DNA of 64,000 nt from Muscardinus avellanarius. Taxonomy: Eukaryota > Chordata > Mammalia > Rodentia > Gliridae. Where the stretch lies: assembly GCA_963383645.1 (NCBI GenBank), contig OY726573.1:14051989-14115988 (forward strand), read 5' to 3'. Each line of letters starts with the position of its first letter. Within the stretch, counting starts at the first letter, position 1. Shown here piece by piece: positions 47,640 to 57,511 of the stretch. The notes beneath the pieces are model-generated. The model worked only from the letters and a program-made list of their open reading frames with translations, had not been told where the DNA came from and made no database searches. The position numbers were made by a program, and so were the translations under genes.

Positions 47640-47804
47640 CTGGAGGTGGGACCCAGGAATTATACCTCCTGAGCTGTACCCCAAAGACTTTTTTGAAATA
47701 GAGTCTTGCTATGTTGCTGAGGCTGGCCTTGAACTTGTGATCCTCCTACCTCAGCCTGCCAAGTACTGGGATTACAGGTGTGTGTGTGCCACTACACCTG
47801 GCTT
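47640..47804 (-). mobile_element. B1-ID SINE, old type
   Basis: CTGGAGGTGGGACCCAGGAA to CACTACACCTGGCTT. Confidence 0.85.
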
Positions 47805-47811
47805 GCATTTA

Positions 47812-48058
47812 TTTATTTTATATTATTATTATTATTAATTATTATTATTATTTTGGTGGTACTGGGGGTGGAACCCAGAGGCCTTCTACCTCTGGGCTAT
47901 ACTCCCAGACCTATTTTATATTTTTATTTGGAAACAGGGTCTCACTAAGTTGCTGTGAGCCTCACTAAGTAGCTGAGGCTGGCTTCGAACCTGTGCGATC
48001 CTCCTGTCTCAGCCTCCCAAGCGCGGGGATTACAGGCGTGCGCCACCACGCCCAGCTT
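47812..48058 (-). mobile_element. B1-ID SINE, F type, with 17 bp target duplication
   Basis: TTA-repeat tail (47818-47852), TTGGTGGTACTGGGGGTGGA, GCCTCACTAAGTAGCTGAGG, ending GCGCCACCACGCCCAGCT. CACCTGGCTTGCATTTA lies at 47795-47811 and at 48059-48075. Confidence 0.96.
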
Positions 48059-48183
48059 CACCTGGCTTGCATTTAAATCCCCTTTAATCAATTTGAAGTA
48101 TATCCTGGTGTTAAATCTTTTTACAAATGATTCCTTTGTTCCAACATCATCTAAGTACATACTGATCCCTGCTGCTTTTTACT

Positions 48184-48237
48184 GTTGTAGGGATTGAACC
48201 CAGGGGCACACTACCACTGAGCTATAGCCCTAAGCTT
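48184..48237 (-). mobile_element. Old SINE, ID part (split)
   Basis: GTTGTAGGGATTGAACCCAG to GAGCTATAGCCCTAAGC. The rest of the copy resumes at 48455. Confidence 0.8.
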
Positions 48238-48448
48238 TTTTTTTTTTTTTTTTTTTTTTTTGGTGCTATTGGGGGTGGAACCCAGGAGCTTTCTACCTCC
48301 GGGCTATATGACCTATTTTATGTTTTATTTGGAAACAGGGTCTCACTAAGTTACTGAGAGTCTCACTAAGTAGCTGAGGCTGGCTTCGAACCTGCGCACC
48401 TTCTGTCTCAGCCTCCCAAGTACTGGGATTACAAGCGTGCGCCACCAA
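48238..48448 (-). mobile_element. B1-ID SINE, F type, nested
   Basis: Poly-T 48238-48261, GGTGCTATTGGGGGTGGAAC, GAGAGTCTCACTAAGTAGCT, ending GCGTGCGCCACCA. Confidence 0.92.
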
Positions 48449-48454
48449 AAAAAT

Positions 48455-48557
48455 TGAGATAAGGTCTCACTGAATTGCCCGGGCTGGCCCCAAGTTTAAT
48501 TTCCTCCTTCAGCCTCCTTAGGCGCTGGATTGAAGGCATGCACCACCACACCCTACT
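48455..48557 (-). mobile_element. Old SINE, B1 part (split)
   Basis: AGATAAGGTCTCACTGAATT to GCACCACCACACCCTACTC. Confidence 0.78.
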
Positions 48558-49069
48558 CCTGACACTGAATGTCGCCTTAATTTCATACTAACTTTGAAGA
48601 TTAAGTCCTAGTAATTTATTTTAACTTTAGGACTTGGGCATATACCTCAAACCAGCAATTTCCTTTATAACATCTTCTTTTACGTGTTGTAAAATGAATA
48701 TATAGCTTCTAAAAATATATAGATGAACAAAACTTAGAAATTGGAGTAACTGTGGTGCTATCATTTATGAAAGTTATTGCTTTTTATCTGTGTCTTTCTC
48801 TCTTACACCACACGCACGCACGCACGCACGCAAGCACACATGTAAAAGCTAACCCACTATAACAAAGACCCAGCCGTGTGCAGCAGTGCAGGGCTGGCAG
48901 AACTGGGTTTCTGGTTGATGTGACTGTTCTGATATTAGCAGTCTAGATCAGATGGAGAGGGCTCTTCTCCAAGACCTTATTCTTTTTCCCCCCTTTTTCT
49001 TTTTTTTTTTTTTAAAGTATATTAGATTTAATTTATATACAGTAAAAATCCTCTTTTTCTTTTTTCTTT
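48558..49069. other. AT-rich single-copy DNA, no gene seen
   Basis: Contains a short CGCA repeat (48812-48832) and T runs. No domain. Confidence 0.4.
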
Positions 49070-49271
49070 GTGGTGCTGGGGATTAAACCCAGGGGTATTT
49101 TTACCTCTAAGCTGTACCCCCGGTCCAATTTTTTATTCTTCATTTAGAAATAGGGTCTCACTAAATTGCCGAGAGCCTCACTAAGTAGCTGAGGCTGGCC
49201 TCGAACTTAGGATTCTCCTGTTTCAACCTCCCAAGCACTGGGATTACAAGCATGCGCCACCACGCCCAGCT
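49070..49271 (-). mobile_element. B1-ID SINE, F-like
   Basis: TGTGGTGCTGGGGATTAAAC, GAGAGCCTCACTAAGTAGCT, ending GCGCCACCACGCCCAGCTA. Confidence 0.9.
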
Positions 49272-49601
49272 AAAATTCATCATTTTTAGGTGACCAAATC
49301 CTACACATTTCGACCAACATAAGTCATTGGACAACCACCCTCACAAGGAGAGCACACACAGAACGTTTTGAGCGCCCTGGGGAGTTCCTTCCTACTTTTT
49401 CCTGTTCTCCTCTCCCCCGCCCCTGAAAACCACCCATCTGGTTTCTGGCCCATGGTTTTGCTTTTCCTTTCCCTTTGGGGTTTCACCTCTCCATGAGGTC
49501 ATTCTTGGCCCACTTTCTTTCTGTCCCGCTTGTCCCACATGATCCATAGATCCTCAACTCTTTCTTCCAAGCTCCACACAGGAAGGGAGAAAGAGTCCTA
49601 A
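49272..49601. other. Single-copy DNA, no gene seen
   Basis: TTAGGTGACCAAATCC and TTTCGACCAACATAAGTCAT resemble an L1-like or unnamed old repeat, but no family could be assigned. Confidence 0.35.
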
Positions 49602-49830
49602 GAGCTGGACATGGTGGCGCACGCCTAGAATCCCAGTACTCGGGAGGCTGAGACAGGAGGATCACAGGTTCAAGACCTGCCTTGGCAATGTATAAGACTC
49701 TCAGCAACCCAGAAAGACCCTGATTTTTTTTTTAAAAAAAGGGACTTGGGCTAGTTATAAATAAAAATAAAAACAAAAATAAGGGCTGGAAGAGGTAGAG
49801 AGGATGTTTCTGGGCTTAATCCCCAGTAGT
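49602..49830 (+). mobile_element. B1-ID SINE, old type
   Basis: GAGCTGGACATGGTGGCGCA, a long linker, then GGGCTGGAAGAGGTAGAGAG and TTAATCCCCAGTAGTGC. Confidence 0.87.

Positions 49831-49881
<51 letters not shown>
49831..49881. repeat. (CA)n microsatellite
   Basis: About 24 CA units at the SINE tail. Confidence 0.97.
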
Positions 49882-50400
49882 CTGCAGTGGGCACGCAGTG
49901 CTGATGTCCTCAGGCCTGGACGCGGCTACGTCATAGCTGTATTTTTCCCTTAGTGAGAAATCAGCCAGCTGCCCGCCTAGCCAGGAAGTGTACTCGTCAC
50001 CTTTGAAGGAAACAGCTGGATCCTGATGAACTAAGCGGGCTGGTGCTCCTGTGGCCTGGCCACCCACACATCCATGCCACCTTTCATGGACGCCAAGAAC
50101 CACTCTCTCCCCAAAGGAGACAGCCCAAGTCCTGCTGAGCCCAGCTCAAAGGCGGGATCCCCAGGTGCTGGAACATCTCCGCCAGCAGGTTCCAGGGCGG
50201 TTCCCTGTGGTCCAGTGACTTCCGAATTAACCTATGAGCTATTTGTATCTCGATTTCCCTGCCTCCCTCCAGGATTATGGTTTTGTTTAAAATTTATGGG
50301 ACTTCCGTTTGGTGTGCCAGGAACCACTGCCAGGTTCCGCAGCTATTGATAGTTCAAGCTGATTTTCTGGCTTGCCCTTAGAAGATCCTGACTCCCCCAA
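49882..50400. other. Single-copy DNA, no gene seen
   Basis: No repeat recognised. Frames at 49816-50103 minus and 50074-50349 plus have no domain. Confidence 0.4.
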
Positions 50401-50403
50401 TTA

Positions 50404-50437
50404 TTATTGTTGTTGTTGTTGTTGTTGTTGTTGTTTT
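50404..50437. repeat. (GTT)n microsatellite
   Basis: About 9 TTG units, tail of the minus-strand SINE that follows. Confidence 0.95.
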
Positions 50438-50520
50438 GCAGTACTGGGGATGGAATCCAGGAGCATTCTACCTCCGAGCTACACCCGCAGTCCTATTTTT
50501 TTGTCTTGGTATTTTTTTGT
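50438..50520 (-). mobile_element. D-type SINE, ID part (split)
   Basis: GCAGTACTGGGGATGGAATC to CCGAGCTACACCCGCAGTCC. The B1 part resumes at 50725. Confidence 0.85.
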
Positions 50521-50724
50521 GTGTGTGGTTTGTGGGTGGAACCCAGAGGCTTTCTACCTCCAGACTATACTCCCAGACCTATTTTATATTTTTATTTGGA
50601 AACAGGGTCTCACTAAGTTGCTGAGAGCCTCACTAAGTAGCTGAGGCTGGCTTCCAACCTGCGCAATCCTCCCGTCTCAGCCTCCCAAGCACGGGGATTA
50701 CAGGCGTGCGCCACCACGCCCGGC
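50521..50724 (-). mobile_element. B1-ID SINE, F type, nested, with target duplication
   Basis: TGTGTGGTTTGTGGGTGGAA, GAGCCTCACTAAGTAGCTGA, ending GCGCCACCACGCCCGGCA. TCTTGGTATTTTTT precedes it (50504) and follows it (50726). Confidence 0.94.
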
Positions 50725-50836
50725 ATCTTGGTATTTTTTGAAACAGGGTCTTACTGAGTTGCGAAGGGCCTCGCTAAGTAGCTGAGGCTGTCTGAGAACC
50801 GCCATCTCAATGCTAGAATTACAAGCGCCCGGCTGC
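50725..50836 (-). mobile_element. D-type SINE, B1 part (split)
   Basis: TTTTTTGAAACAGGGTCTTA, GAGTTGCGAAGGGCCTCGCT to CAAGCGCCCGGCT. Confidence 0.85.
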
Positions 50837-51167
50837 CTCCCCCATTTTAAAAGCTTCACCGCGGGGCTGCCTGAAACAGCGCACGTAGGAGGGACGACAG
50901 TAAGTTTATCTCTGCCACGGAGCTGAGCCGCGCTGGCTTCACGGGAGGCCTTTGGGTGGGATCTGAGCCAGTCTCATCGCTGCCTCTCGGAGACATAGCA
51001 GCGGTTGGTTTTCCTAACCCTGAGAGACCCAGATTCTAGGCTTTGTCTGCTCCCTTCCATCTCTGTTCAGAAATGGGTCAAGTCCTGCACAAGCTCATCT
51101 CTTTCTTGCTGAAAGTTAACAAATCACATAAAAGCATTTCTTTTTTTAAAAAGACTGCTGCTGCCAG
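50837..51167. other. Single-copy DNA, no gene seen
   Basis: No repeat or domain recognised. Confidence 0.4.
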
Positions 51168-51298
51168 CCAGGTGTATTGGCCACGCTTGTAATCCCAGTA
51201 CTTGGGAGACGGAGACAGGAGGATCGTGGGTTCTCAGCCAGCCTCAGCTACTTAGTGAGGTCTTCTGCAACAAAGTGAGATCCTGTCTCAAAATAAAA

Positions 51299-51344
<46 letters not shown>

Positions 51345-51396
51345 GAACTGGGGGTGTAGCTCAGAGGTAGAATTCCTCTGGGTTCAACCTCAAGTA
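51168..51396 (+). mobile_element. B1-ID SINE, D-like, with internal (TAA)n
   Basis: GCCAGCCAGGTGTATTGGCC, TAA repeat 51299-51343, then GGGGGTGTAGCTCAGAGGTA and TTCAACCTCAAGTATCTC. Confidence 0.9.
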
Positions 51397-51421
51397 TCTC
51401 AACAAATAAAAAATAAAAAAG

Positions 51422-51605
51422 ACCACACCTGGTAGCACACGCTTGTAGTCCCAGTTCTTGGGGGGGCTGAGACGGGAGGATCTCAGGTTTGTGGCCAGCT
51501 ACTTAGTGAGGCCTTGTTTCAAAGTAAAGAGTAAAATAAGGCTGGGGTATAGCTTGGAGGTAGAATGCTCCTGGGTTCAATCGCTAGTACTGCAAAAAAA
51601 AAAAA
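51422..51605 (+). mobile_element. B1-ID SINE, D-like
   Basis: GACCACACCTGGTAGCACAC to TTCAATCGCTAGTACTGC with an A tail. The AAAAAAGAC before it and AAAAAGAGAC after it may be its target duplication. Confidence 0.88.
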
Positions 51606-51680
51606 AGAGACTCTTACCCATGCATTATCTCTAAATATAATCACATGATTATAGTTTTTCGTTCGCTCTGTTGTCTTATT

Positions 51681-51758
51681 TTGTACTGCTGGGGGTTGAA
51701 TTTAACAGCCTCACCCGTACTAAAGAGTGCTCCATCCCTCAGCTGGACTCCCAGCCCC
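51681..51758 (-). mobile_element. Free-standing ID element, old
   Basis: TTGTACTGCTGGGGGTTGAA to CTCAGCTGGACTCCCAGCCC with the extra ID core segment. Confidence 0.7.
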
Positions 51759-51863
51759 TATTATAGTGATTACAATAAAAAATGTTAAAGCAATTTCCTA
51801 CTACCTGACTTTCAGGACCAAGTTGGGTGGCTATGAATAAATTTTTAAAGCAGACCTATAAAG

Positions 51864-52062
51864 TCGGTGTGGCGGTACATGCTTGTAATCCCAGTCCTTG
51901 AGAGGCTGAGGTAGAAGGATCACAGGTTCAAGGCCAGCCTCAGCAACGAGAGGCCCTCTGAAACTTAGAGAGCTGCTGGTTCAAAATATTAGTGGTCCTA
52001 AAAAATAGGGCTGGGGGTGTAGCTCTGAGGTAGAATGCCCCTGGGTTCCATCCCTAATACTA
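51864..52062 (+). mobile_element. B1-ID SINE, old type
   Basis: TCGGTGTGGCGGTACATGCT to GGTTCCATCCCTAATACTAC. Confidence 0.9.
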
Positions 52063-52078
52063 CACACAAAAAAATAGA

Positions 52079-52137
52079 ATTGGGCTGGGGATGTGACTCA
52101 GGGGTAGAATGCCCCTGGGATCCACCCGTAGTACCAC
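52079..52137 (+). mobile_element. ID half, tandem
   Basis: ATTGGGCTGGGGATGTGACT to CCACCCGTAGTACCAC. It stands directly after a complete SINE, so the ID half is tandemly repeated. Confidence 0.8.
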
Positions 52138-52185
52138 ACATACCTAAATAAATAAACAAATACATAAATAAATACATAAATAGAA

Positions 52186-52260
52186 GAGCTGGAGGCATAG
52201 TTAAGTGGTAGAACACTTGCCTAGTATGTGTAAGGCCCTGTGTTTCAGTCCCTCAAACCA
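52186..52260 (+). mobile_element. Free-standing ID element
   Basis: GAGCTGGAGGCATAGTTAAG, CACTTGCCTAGTATGTGTAA, GTTTCAGTCCCTCAA. It has the classical ID core. Confidence 0.8.
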
Positions 52261-52335
52261 GAAAAGAAACCCCACAATTTATAGATTTATACCAATCTTT
52301 CTAAAGATGACTTTCTTAAAAACTATAAGTTTTCA

Positions 52336-52519
52336 AGCCGGGCGTGGTGGTGCACGCTTGTAATCCCCGCGCTTGGGAGGCAGAGACAGGAGGATCGCGC
52401 AGGTTCGAAGCCAGCCGCACTGGCTTAAGAGACCCTGTTTCCAAATAAAATATATTTAAAAAAATAGGTCTGAGAGTGTAGCCCGGAGGTAGAAGGGCTT
52501 CCAGGAACCCCAGTACCAC

Positions 52520-52551
<32 letters not shown>
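52336..52551 (+). mobile_element. B1-ID SINE, T type, with 18 bp target duplication
   Basis: GCCGGGCGTGGTGGTGCACG, CACTGGCTTAAGAGACCCTG, GGGCTTCCAGGAACCCCAGT, then an A run of about 35 bp. AAAAACTATAAGTTTTCA is at 52318-52335 and 52552-52569. Confidence 0.96.
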
Positions 52552-52558
<7 letters not shown>

Positions 52559-52569
52559 ATAAGTTTTCA

Positions 52570-53440
52570 ACATGCCTTAAAGAATAACTAGAAAAACCCA
52601 AACAAAACAGTCATTAAGAAAGGAGCGGGGGGGGGGTACAAAGAGATCTGGTGCTGGACAGTTTTATAGACAAATTCTTTCCAGCTTTCTAGGGAAAATA
52701 ATTGCGATGCTGCATAAACTATTCCAGAATACAAAAAAGAAGGCAAGCTTCTCGGTTCACTTTGTGAAGTTTGAATAACTCTAATACCAAACCCAACAAA
52801 GATAACATATACACACAAATCTCAGCCCTCTCTCACTTATGAATATCATTATCCCAAAAAGAAAAGCCTTAAATCAAACACAAGCAAATTGAATCCAGTT
52901 TTCTATTAAAAGAATAAAGCGCTATGCCCAAGCCAAATTAGTCTCAAGAATGCAAAAATGTTAGTAGTCAGTAATATATTAACATAATTCATCTCTTTAA
53001 TAAATGGAGAAGAACCCTGTGATCACCTTAATAGATACTCAAAAGACATTTAATAGAACTCAGTGGCTGTTCTTATCTTTTTTTAAGCAACTCTTCAGAA
53101 ACTAGGAATTAAAGGGTATTCATTATCATGCTAAATAATAATTATCACAAACTAAATGCCATCATTTTGCTTAATGGTAAAAAAATTAGAAGAGAGAAAA
53201 TAAGAATGTCCCCTCTCATAACTAATATATATCATTAATTTGGAAGACCTAGCCTCTACAATTTTCAAAAATAAAAATAAAAGAGGAGAAACGAATATCA
53301 TATTTGCAAATATATTTTATAATTTTATACCTGGAAATTTCAAGAGAAAAAAAACAAAACAAAAAGAAAGCCAAGACTCTTGCCAAATATAAAAATTGTT
53401 TCTCATGTAGCACCCAGAACAAGTTAGTAAATGGCACTGA
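52570..53440 (+). mobile_element. L1 ORF2 fragment, reverse-transcriptase region (old)
   Basis: The order of conserved L1 blocks is kept: CCAAACCCAACAAAGATAAC near 52788, AAGCAAATTGAATCCAG near 52883, TTAATAAATGGAGAAGAA near 52998, CTTAATAGATACTCAAAAGA near 53027, CATCATTTTGCTTAATGGTA near 53161, and ATGTCCCCTCTCATAACTAA near 53207. It is full of stops and indels. The exact left edge is unclear because of the 52552 SINE insertion. Confidence 0.8.
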
Positions 53441-53472
53441 AAAGCCGGGTGTGGTGGCACATGTCTATAATC

Positions 53473-53475
<3 letters not shown>
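53441..53475 (+). mobile_element. Old SINE, 5' end (split)
   Basis: AAAGCCGGGTGTGGTGGCAC to CTATAATCCC. The rest resumes at 53712. Confidence 0.85.
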
Positions 53476-53513
<38 letters not shown>

Positions 53514-53711
53514 TATTGGAGGTGGAACCCAGGGTCCTTTCTACCTCCGGGCTATACTCCCAGACCTATTTTATATTTTATTTGGAAACAGGGCCTCACT
53601 AAGTTGCTGAGAGCCTCACTAAGTAGCTGAGGCTGGCTTCGAACCTGTGCTATCCTCCTGTCTCAGCCTCCCAAGCGCTGGGATTACAAGTGTGCGCCAC
53701 CACGCCCGGCC
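53476..53711 (-). mobile_element. B1-ID SINE, F type, nested in the opposite strand
   Basis: TG repeat (53475-53511, the tail), GTGGTATTGGAGGTGGAACC, GAGCCTCACTAAGTAGCTGA, ending GCGCCACCACGCCCGGC. CTATAATC flanks both sides as target duplication. Confidence 0.94.
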
Positions 53712-53903
53712 TATAATCTCAGTATTTGGGAGGCTGAGACAAAAAGATCCTTCGAAGATTCAAGGCCAGCCTTGGCAAACTTAGCTAGGCCCTCAACAAC
53801 TTAAGTGAGACCTTGTTTCAAATTAAAAATAAATAAGATAGGTCTGGGGTCATAGCTCAGAGGTTGATTGCCCCTGTGTTCAATCCCCAGTACCACATGA
53901 AGG
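53712..53903 (+). mobile_element. Old SINE, remainder (split)
   Basis: CCTATAATCTCAGTATTTGG to TTCAATCCCCAGTACCAC. Confidence 0.88.
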
Positions 53904-54290
53904 AAGGGAGAGAGGGAGGGAGGAGAGGAGGGAGAGAAAACATCACCCCAAAATAAATCACATTAGCAATGGCTACCAAAACTCAATAGGAAATAGAATC
54001 TATGCTGGAAACTCTAAAACATTCCTAAGGTTCAAAACCCAGCTCAAACTAGCTGAAATAAAATAAAGGGGGACAGTTCTCATAATTATATTGATTGGGG
54101 AGAGCTCACAACAGAAATCGGGGCAGCTCTGGATTGGAAGACAATTCCTAACGCCCCCAGGACTCCGGGTTAGGGCTGCAAGGCTCAGTTGCGGACATGG
54201 CGCTCGGCAGTTCTGTGTCTGAGGGAGGGCCATTCATTGTCGCCGTGATGGCCATTGTATGGCCAACAGTTTTGTAGCATGTGAAAAAGA
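53904..54290. other. GGGA repeat and single-copy DNA, no gene seen
   Basis: A short GGGA-rich tract (53907-53938) is followed by decayed AT-rich sequence that could contain more old L1. Confidence 0.35.
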
Positions 54291-54571
54291 TTCTCTCTTC
54301 TCCCTCTCCTCTCCTCTCCTATCCTCTCCTATCCTCTTTTTTCTCTTTCTTTTATCTCTTCTCTCTCTCCCTCTTTCTTCTCCCTCTCCTGTCCTCTCTT
54401 TCTCTCTCCTTTTCTCTTCTCTCTCTCCCTCTCTCTTCTCCCTCTCTCCTTTCTCCTTTTCTCTTTTCTCTTCTCTCTCGCCCTCTCTCTCCTCTCTCTT
54501 CTCCCTCTCCTCTCCTCTTTTTCTCTCTCCTTTTTCTCTTCTCTCTTCTCTCCCTCCCTCCCTCCCTCCCT
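54291..54571. repeat. (TCTCC)n-like polypyrimidine tract, 280 bp
   Basis: Almost pure C/T on the plus strand with recurring TCTCTCCCTCTC units. It makes S/L/P/F-rich frames by composition. Confidence 0.97.
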
Positions 54572-54721
54572 GAAGTGCTCTACACCTGAGCTACATCCCC
54601 AGCCACCCCCCTATTTTGTGAATCAGGATCTCCCTAATTTGCTCAGGCTGGCCTTGAACTTGTGACCCTCCTGCCTCAGCCTCCCCAAGTGGCGGAGCTC
54701 AAAGACACATGCCGCCATGCT
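54572..54721 (-). mobile_element. B1-ID SINE, old and partial
   Basis: GAAGTGCTCTACACCTGAGC to ACATGCCGCCATGCTTA. Confidence 0.8.
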
Positions 54722-55224
54722 TATTTCTAATTCCCACAGAGACACAGCTGGACTTGGGGCGGGGGCTCCATCTCCGCTTTGGCCTCGCCCTTCCTAGGAC
54801 GGGCGGGCTCCCTCGTGGCGGAGAGCCTGGCCAGTTGCAGCCCGCGTGCAGGTCTCCACTCTGCAGCACTGCTCCTCAGGGAACCTTCCCTTTGGCCTGG
54901 CTGAGGTCTTGCGTCTCTCCTCAAAACAGTGACATGGGTTACTGTGTTTGACTCAACCTATGGTCACAGCTACAGGCAGAATATTGTGTCAGAAGGGCGA
55001 CTTCCCTGGTTGAAGTGAGGATTGCTAGGCAGGAAAAATGATCGCTCCAGACAGTGGAAATTTTTGAACAAGTGTAGGGATATTTTTTTTATTCCCAGAT
55101 ACCTTAGCGCAAACTGTAGAGTGATAGATTTTCCTTAAGTTAATTTATAAATTGCACACAATCCGACTCACAATTCCAAAGGGAGATTGGGGGTCACTTG
55201 ACATCATGGTTCCAAAGTTCATCC
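54722..55224. other. Single-copy DNA, no gene seen
   Basis: No repeat or domain recognised. Confidence 0.4.
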
Positions 55225-55424
55225 GGGGACAGGCTTGGTGGTGCACGCCAGTAATCCCAGTATTTGGGAGGCTGAGGCAGGAGGATCGCAGGTTCATAGC
55301 CAGCCTCAGCTGCATAGCGAGACTCAGCAACTTGGTGAGACCCTGTTTGCAAACAAGCAATAAAATAGGGCTAGGGGTGTATAGCTTACAGGTAAACTAC
55401 CCCTGCGTTCAATCTCCAGTACTA
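55225..55424 (+). mobile_element. Old SINE (split at its ID end)
   Basis: GGGACAGGCTTGGTGGTGCA to TCAATCTCCAGTACTATTT. The duplicated end (AATCTCTAGTACTGTT) appears again at 55629 after a nested SINE. Confidence 0.88.
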
Positions 55425-55428
55425 TTTT

Positions 55429-55628
55429 TGGGGGGTCTAGGGATGGAACCCAGGGGCATTTGACCTCCGAGCTACACCCCTGCCCTATTTTTTATTCTTT
55501 ATTTTGAAACAGGGTCTCACTGAGTCACGGAGGGCCTCACTAAGTAGCTGAGGCTGTCTGCAATCCGTGATCCTCCGGTCTCAGCCTCCTGAATGCTGGG
55601 ATTGCAAGCATACACCACCAGCCTGGCT
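55429..55628 (-). mobile_element. B1-ID SINE, D type, nested
   Basis: GGGGTCTAGGGATGGAACCC, GAGTCACGGAGGGCCTCACT, ending ACACCACCAGCCTGGCTA. AATCTC(C/T)AGTACT flanks it. Confidence 0.92.
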
Positions 55629-55661
55629 AATCTCTAGTACTGTTAAAAAAAAAATCTTTTA

Positions 55662-55722
55662 TTTTTGCGGTACTGGGGATAGAACCCAGGGTCATTGTAC
55701 CTCTGAGCTATACCTCCAGCCC
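55662..55722 (-). mobile_element. ID half remnant
   Basis: TTTGCGGTACTGGGGATAGA to GAGCTATACCTCCAGCCC. Confidence 0.8.
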
Positions 55723-55734
55723 TATTTTTTAGTC

Positions 55735-55942
55735 TTTTTATTATTTTATTTATTTATTTGGTGGTACTGGGGTTCCTGGAAACCCTTCTACCTCTGGGCT
55801 ATACTCCCAGACACCTATTTTTTTGTATTTTTATTTGGAAACAGGGTCTCCTAAGCCAGCACGGCTGACTTCGAACCTGCGTGATCCTCCTGTCTCCGCC
55901 TCCCAAGCGCGGGGATTACAAGCGTGCGCCACCACGCCCGGC
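55735..55942 (-). mobile_element. B1-ID SINE, T type
   Basis: TTTA-repeat tail, GGGGTTCCTGGAAACCCTTC, GGGTCTCCTAAGCCAGCACG, ending GCGCCACCACGCCCGGCA. Confidence 0.95.
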
Positions 55943-56257
55943 AGAACTGTCAATTTAAAAGAATGTTTGCACAGGGTTGAGAGGAGATTGCTGCTCAGAA
56001 CAACCGGCATTTGTGATTTTGTTTTGTGTTTACAAATGGCACTTTCTCGGGAAAGTAGATGCACGCTCGCAAGGGAAGAGAATGTGTCAGGACCGCACGA
56101 TGATGCCCTTGAGAATATGTGTCACGTCTAATTTCTTTGGCTCTTGAAACAATTGGGGAATTTTCAGCTCTGAAGACTTGTATAAAAACAAAAGTCGGTG
56201 AGAAGTGTTTACGTTGGGTGTTTCATGCTCGTGTCATGCCTAGGTTCAGAGATCTCA
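55943..56257. other. Single-copy DNA, no gene seen
   Basis: No repeat or domain recognised. Confidence 0.4.
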
Positions 56258-56312
56258 ACCGGGTCTCACTAAGTTGCGGAGGGCCTCACCAAGTAGCTGA
56301 GGCTGTCCTCAC
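56258..56312 (-). mobile_element. D-type SINE fragment
   Basis: CGGGTCTCACTAAGTTGCGG to GAGGCTGTCCTCA. Confidence 0.7.
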
Positions 56313-56369
56313 AGCTCTCTACGTCTTCAAGTGTTGGAAAGTTAGTCGATTAGGGCAAACTCAAACTGA

Positions 56370-56561
56370 AAGTAGGCGCATGCTTGTCATCCCAGCATGG
56401 GGGAGGCTGAGATAGGACGATCACAGTTCGCGGACAGCCTCAGCTACTTAGCGAGGCCCTTTGCAACTCAGTGAGACCCTGTTTCAAATTAAAGAATTAA
56501 AAATAGGGCTGGGGGTGGAGCTTGGAGGTAGAATGCCCCTGGGTTCCATCCCCAGTACCGC
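56370..56561 (+). mobile_element. B1-ID SINE, D type, 5'-truncated
   Basis: AAGTAGGCGCATGCTTGTCA, CAGTTCGCGGACAGCCTCAG, ending CCATCCCCAGTACCGC. It starts within the B1 half. AAAGTAGGCA recurs at 56588 and suggests a target duplication. Confidence 0.9.
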
Positions 56562-57313
56562 ACACACAAAAAAAGAAAAGAACAAAAAAAAGTAGGCAAG
56601 TATGGAGTGCCAGCCCAAAGGGTTGGCCTCCCGAGGGGTAGGCAGCCCTCTCCCACTGACAAGGCCAGGACTGGTAGGATCAGCCTTGAAGGAATGTAGA
56701 AGGAGACAGAAGCAGGTATCCCCCCCCCTTTCTCCCAAATCATCGGGGGTTTTCTAAGCTAAAACCCACTTCCTTGGTTTGCTTGGGAAATTCTCCGCGG
56801 ATAGGGTCAGATTCCGCGTGCTGTGTAGCATATGTTCAGAATTAATCATGTGCCCACATTTGCACCAGCTGAAGTTGGAACTCAAAGGCTCCTGGAAAAC
56901 CGCGGGGAGATAAGAATCTAAGAGAAAAGGTCACGGTGCTCAGGGAGGGCTGGGCCTGGTCATCGCTGCCAGCTGCCATCCAGACCAGCGCAGTGTGTGA
57001 ACCCAGGATGCCCCGAGACCGTGACCCCCCAGGCCAAAGGGAAGTGACCTTCCGCAAGGAATGGAGAGTGAAGCAGAGGGAGAGGGGGCTCACAAAGCAC
57101 CCACAAGAGAAAAACCAGGTGGGAAGGTTAGCACATCTGGCTAATTGGTCACAGATTGTAAATTCCCCTCCAGCATCTTTCTTATAAGCCACACATGCCC
57201 TGGCTGCTTAGAAGAGCCTGGATCTTCTGAGGAGTCACAGAGGAATGTTTGCAGGGCTGGATGCCACTCAGGGTTTTTTATTTTTTTTAGGGGGGTTTAA
57301 AGTGGATCAAACT
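56562..57313. other. Single-copy DNA, no gene seen
   Basis: 750 bp without recognised repeat. Frames on both strands at 56842-57192 have no domain. Confidence 0.4.
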
Positions 57314-57511
57314 AAACATGATGGCGCACGCCTGTAATCACTACACACTTGGGAGGCTGACACAGGAGGATCGCAGAATCGAGTCCGGACTCAGCAAATA
57401 GGAAGGATCTCAGCAACCCAGAAAGACCATTGCAAAAGAAAATAAATAAATAAAAAGGGCTATGGGTGTAGCTCAGAGGTAGAATGCCCCTGGTTTCAAT
57501 CCAGTGTAACA
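57314..57511 (+). mobile_element. B1-ID SINE, old type
   Basis: AACTAAACATGATGGCGCAC to TTTCAATCCAGTGTAAC. Confidence 0.88.
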
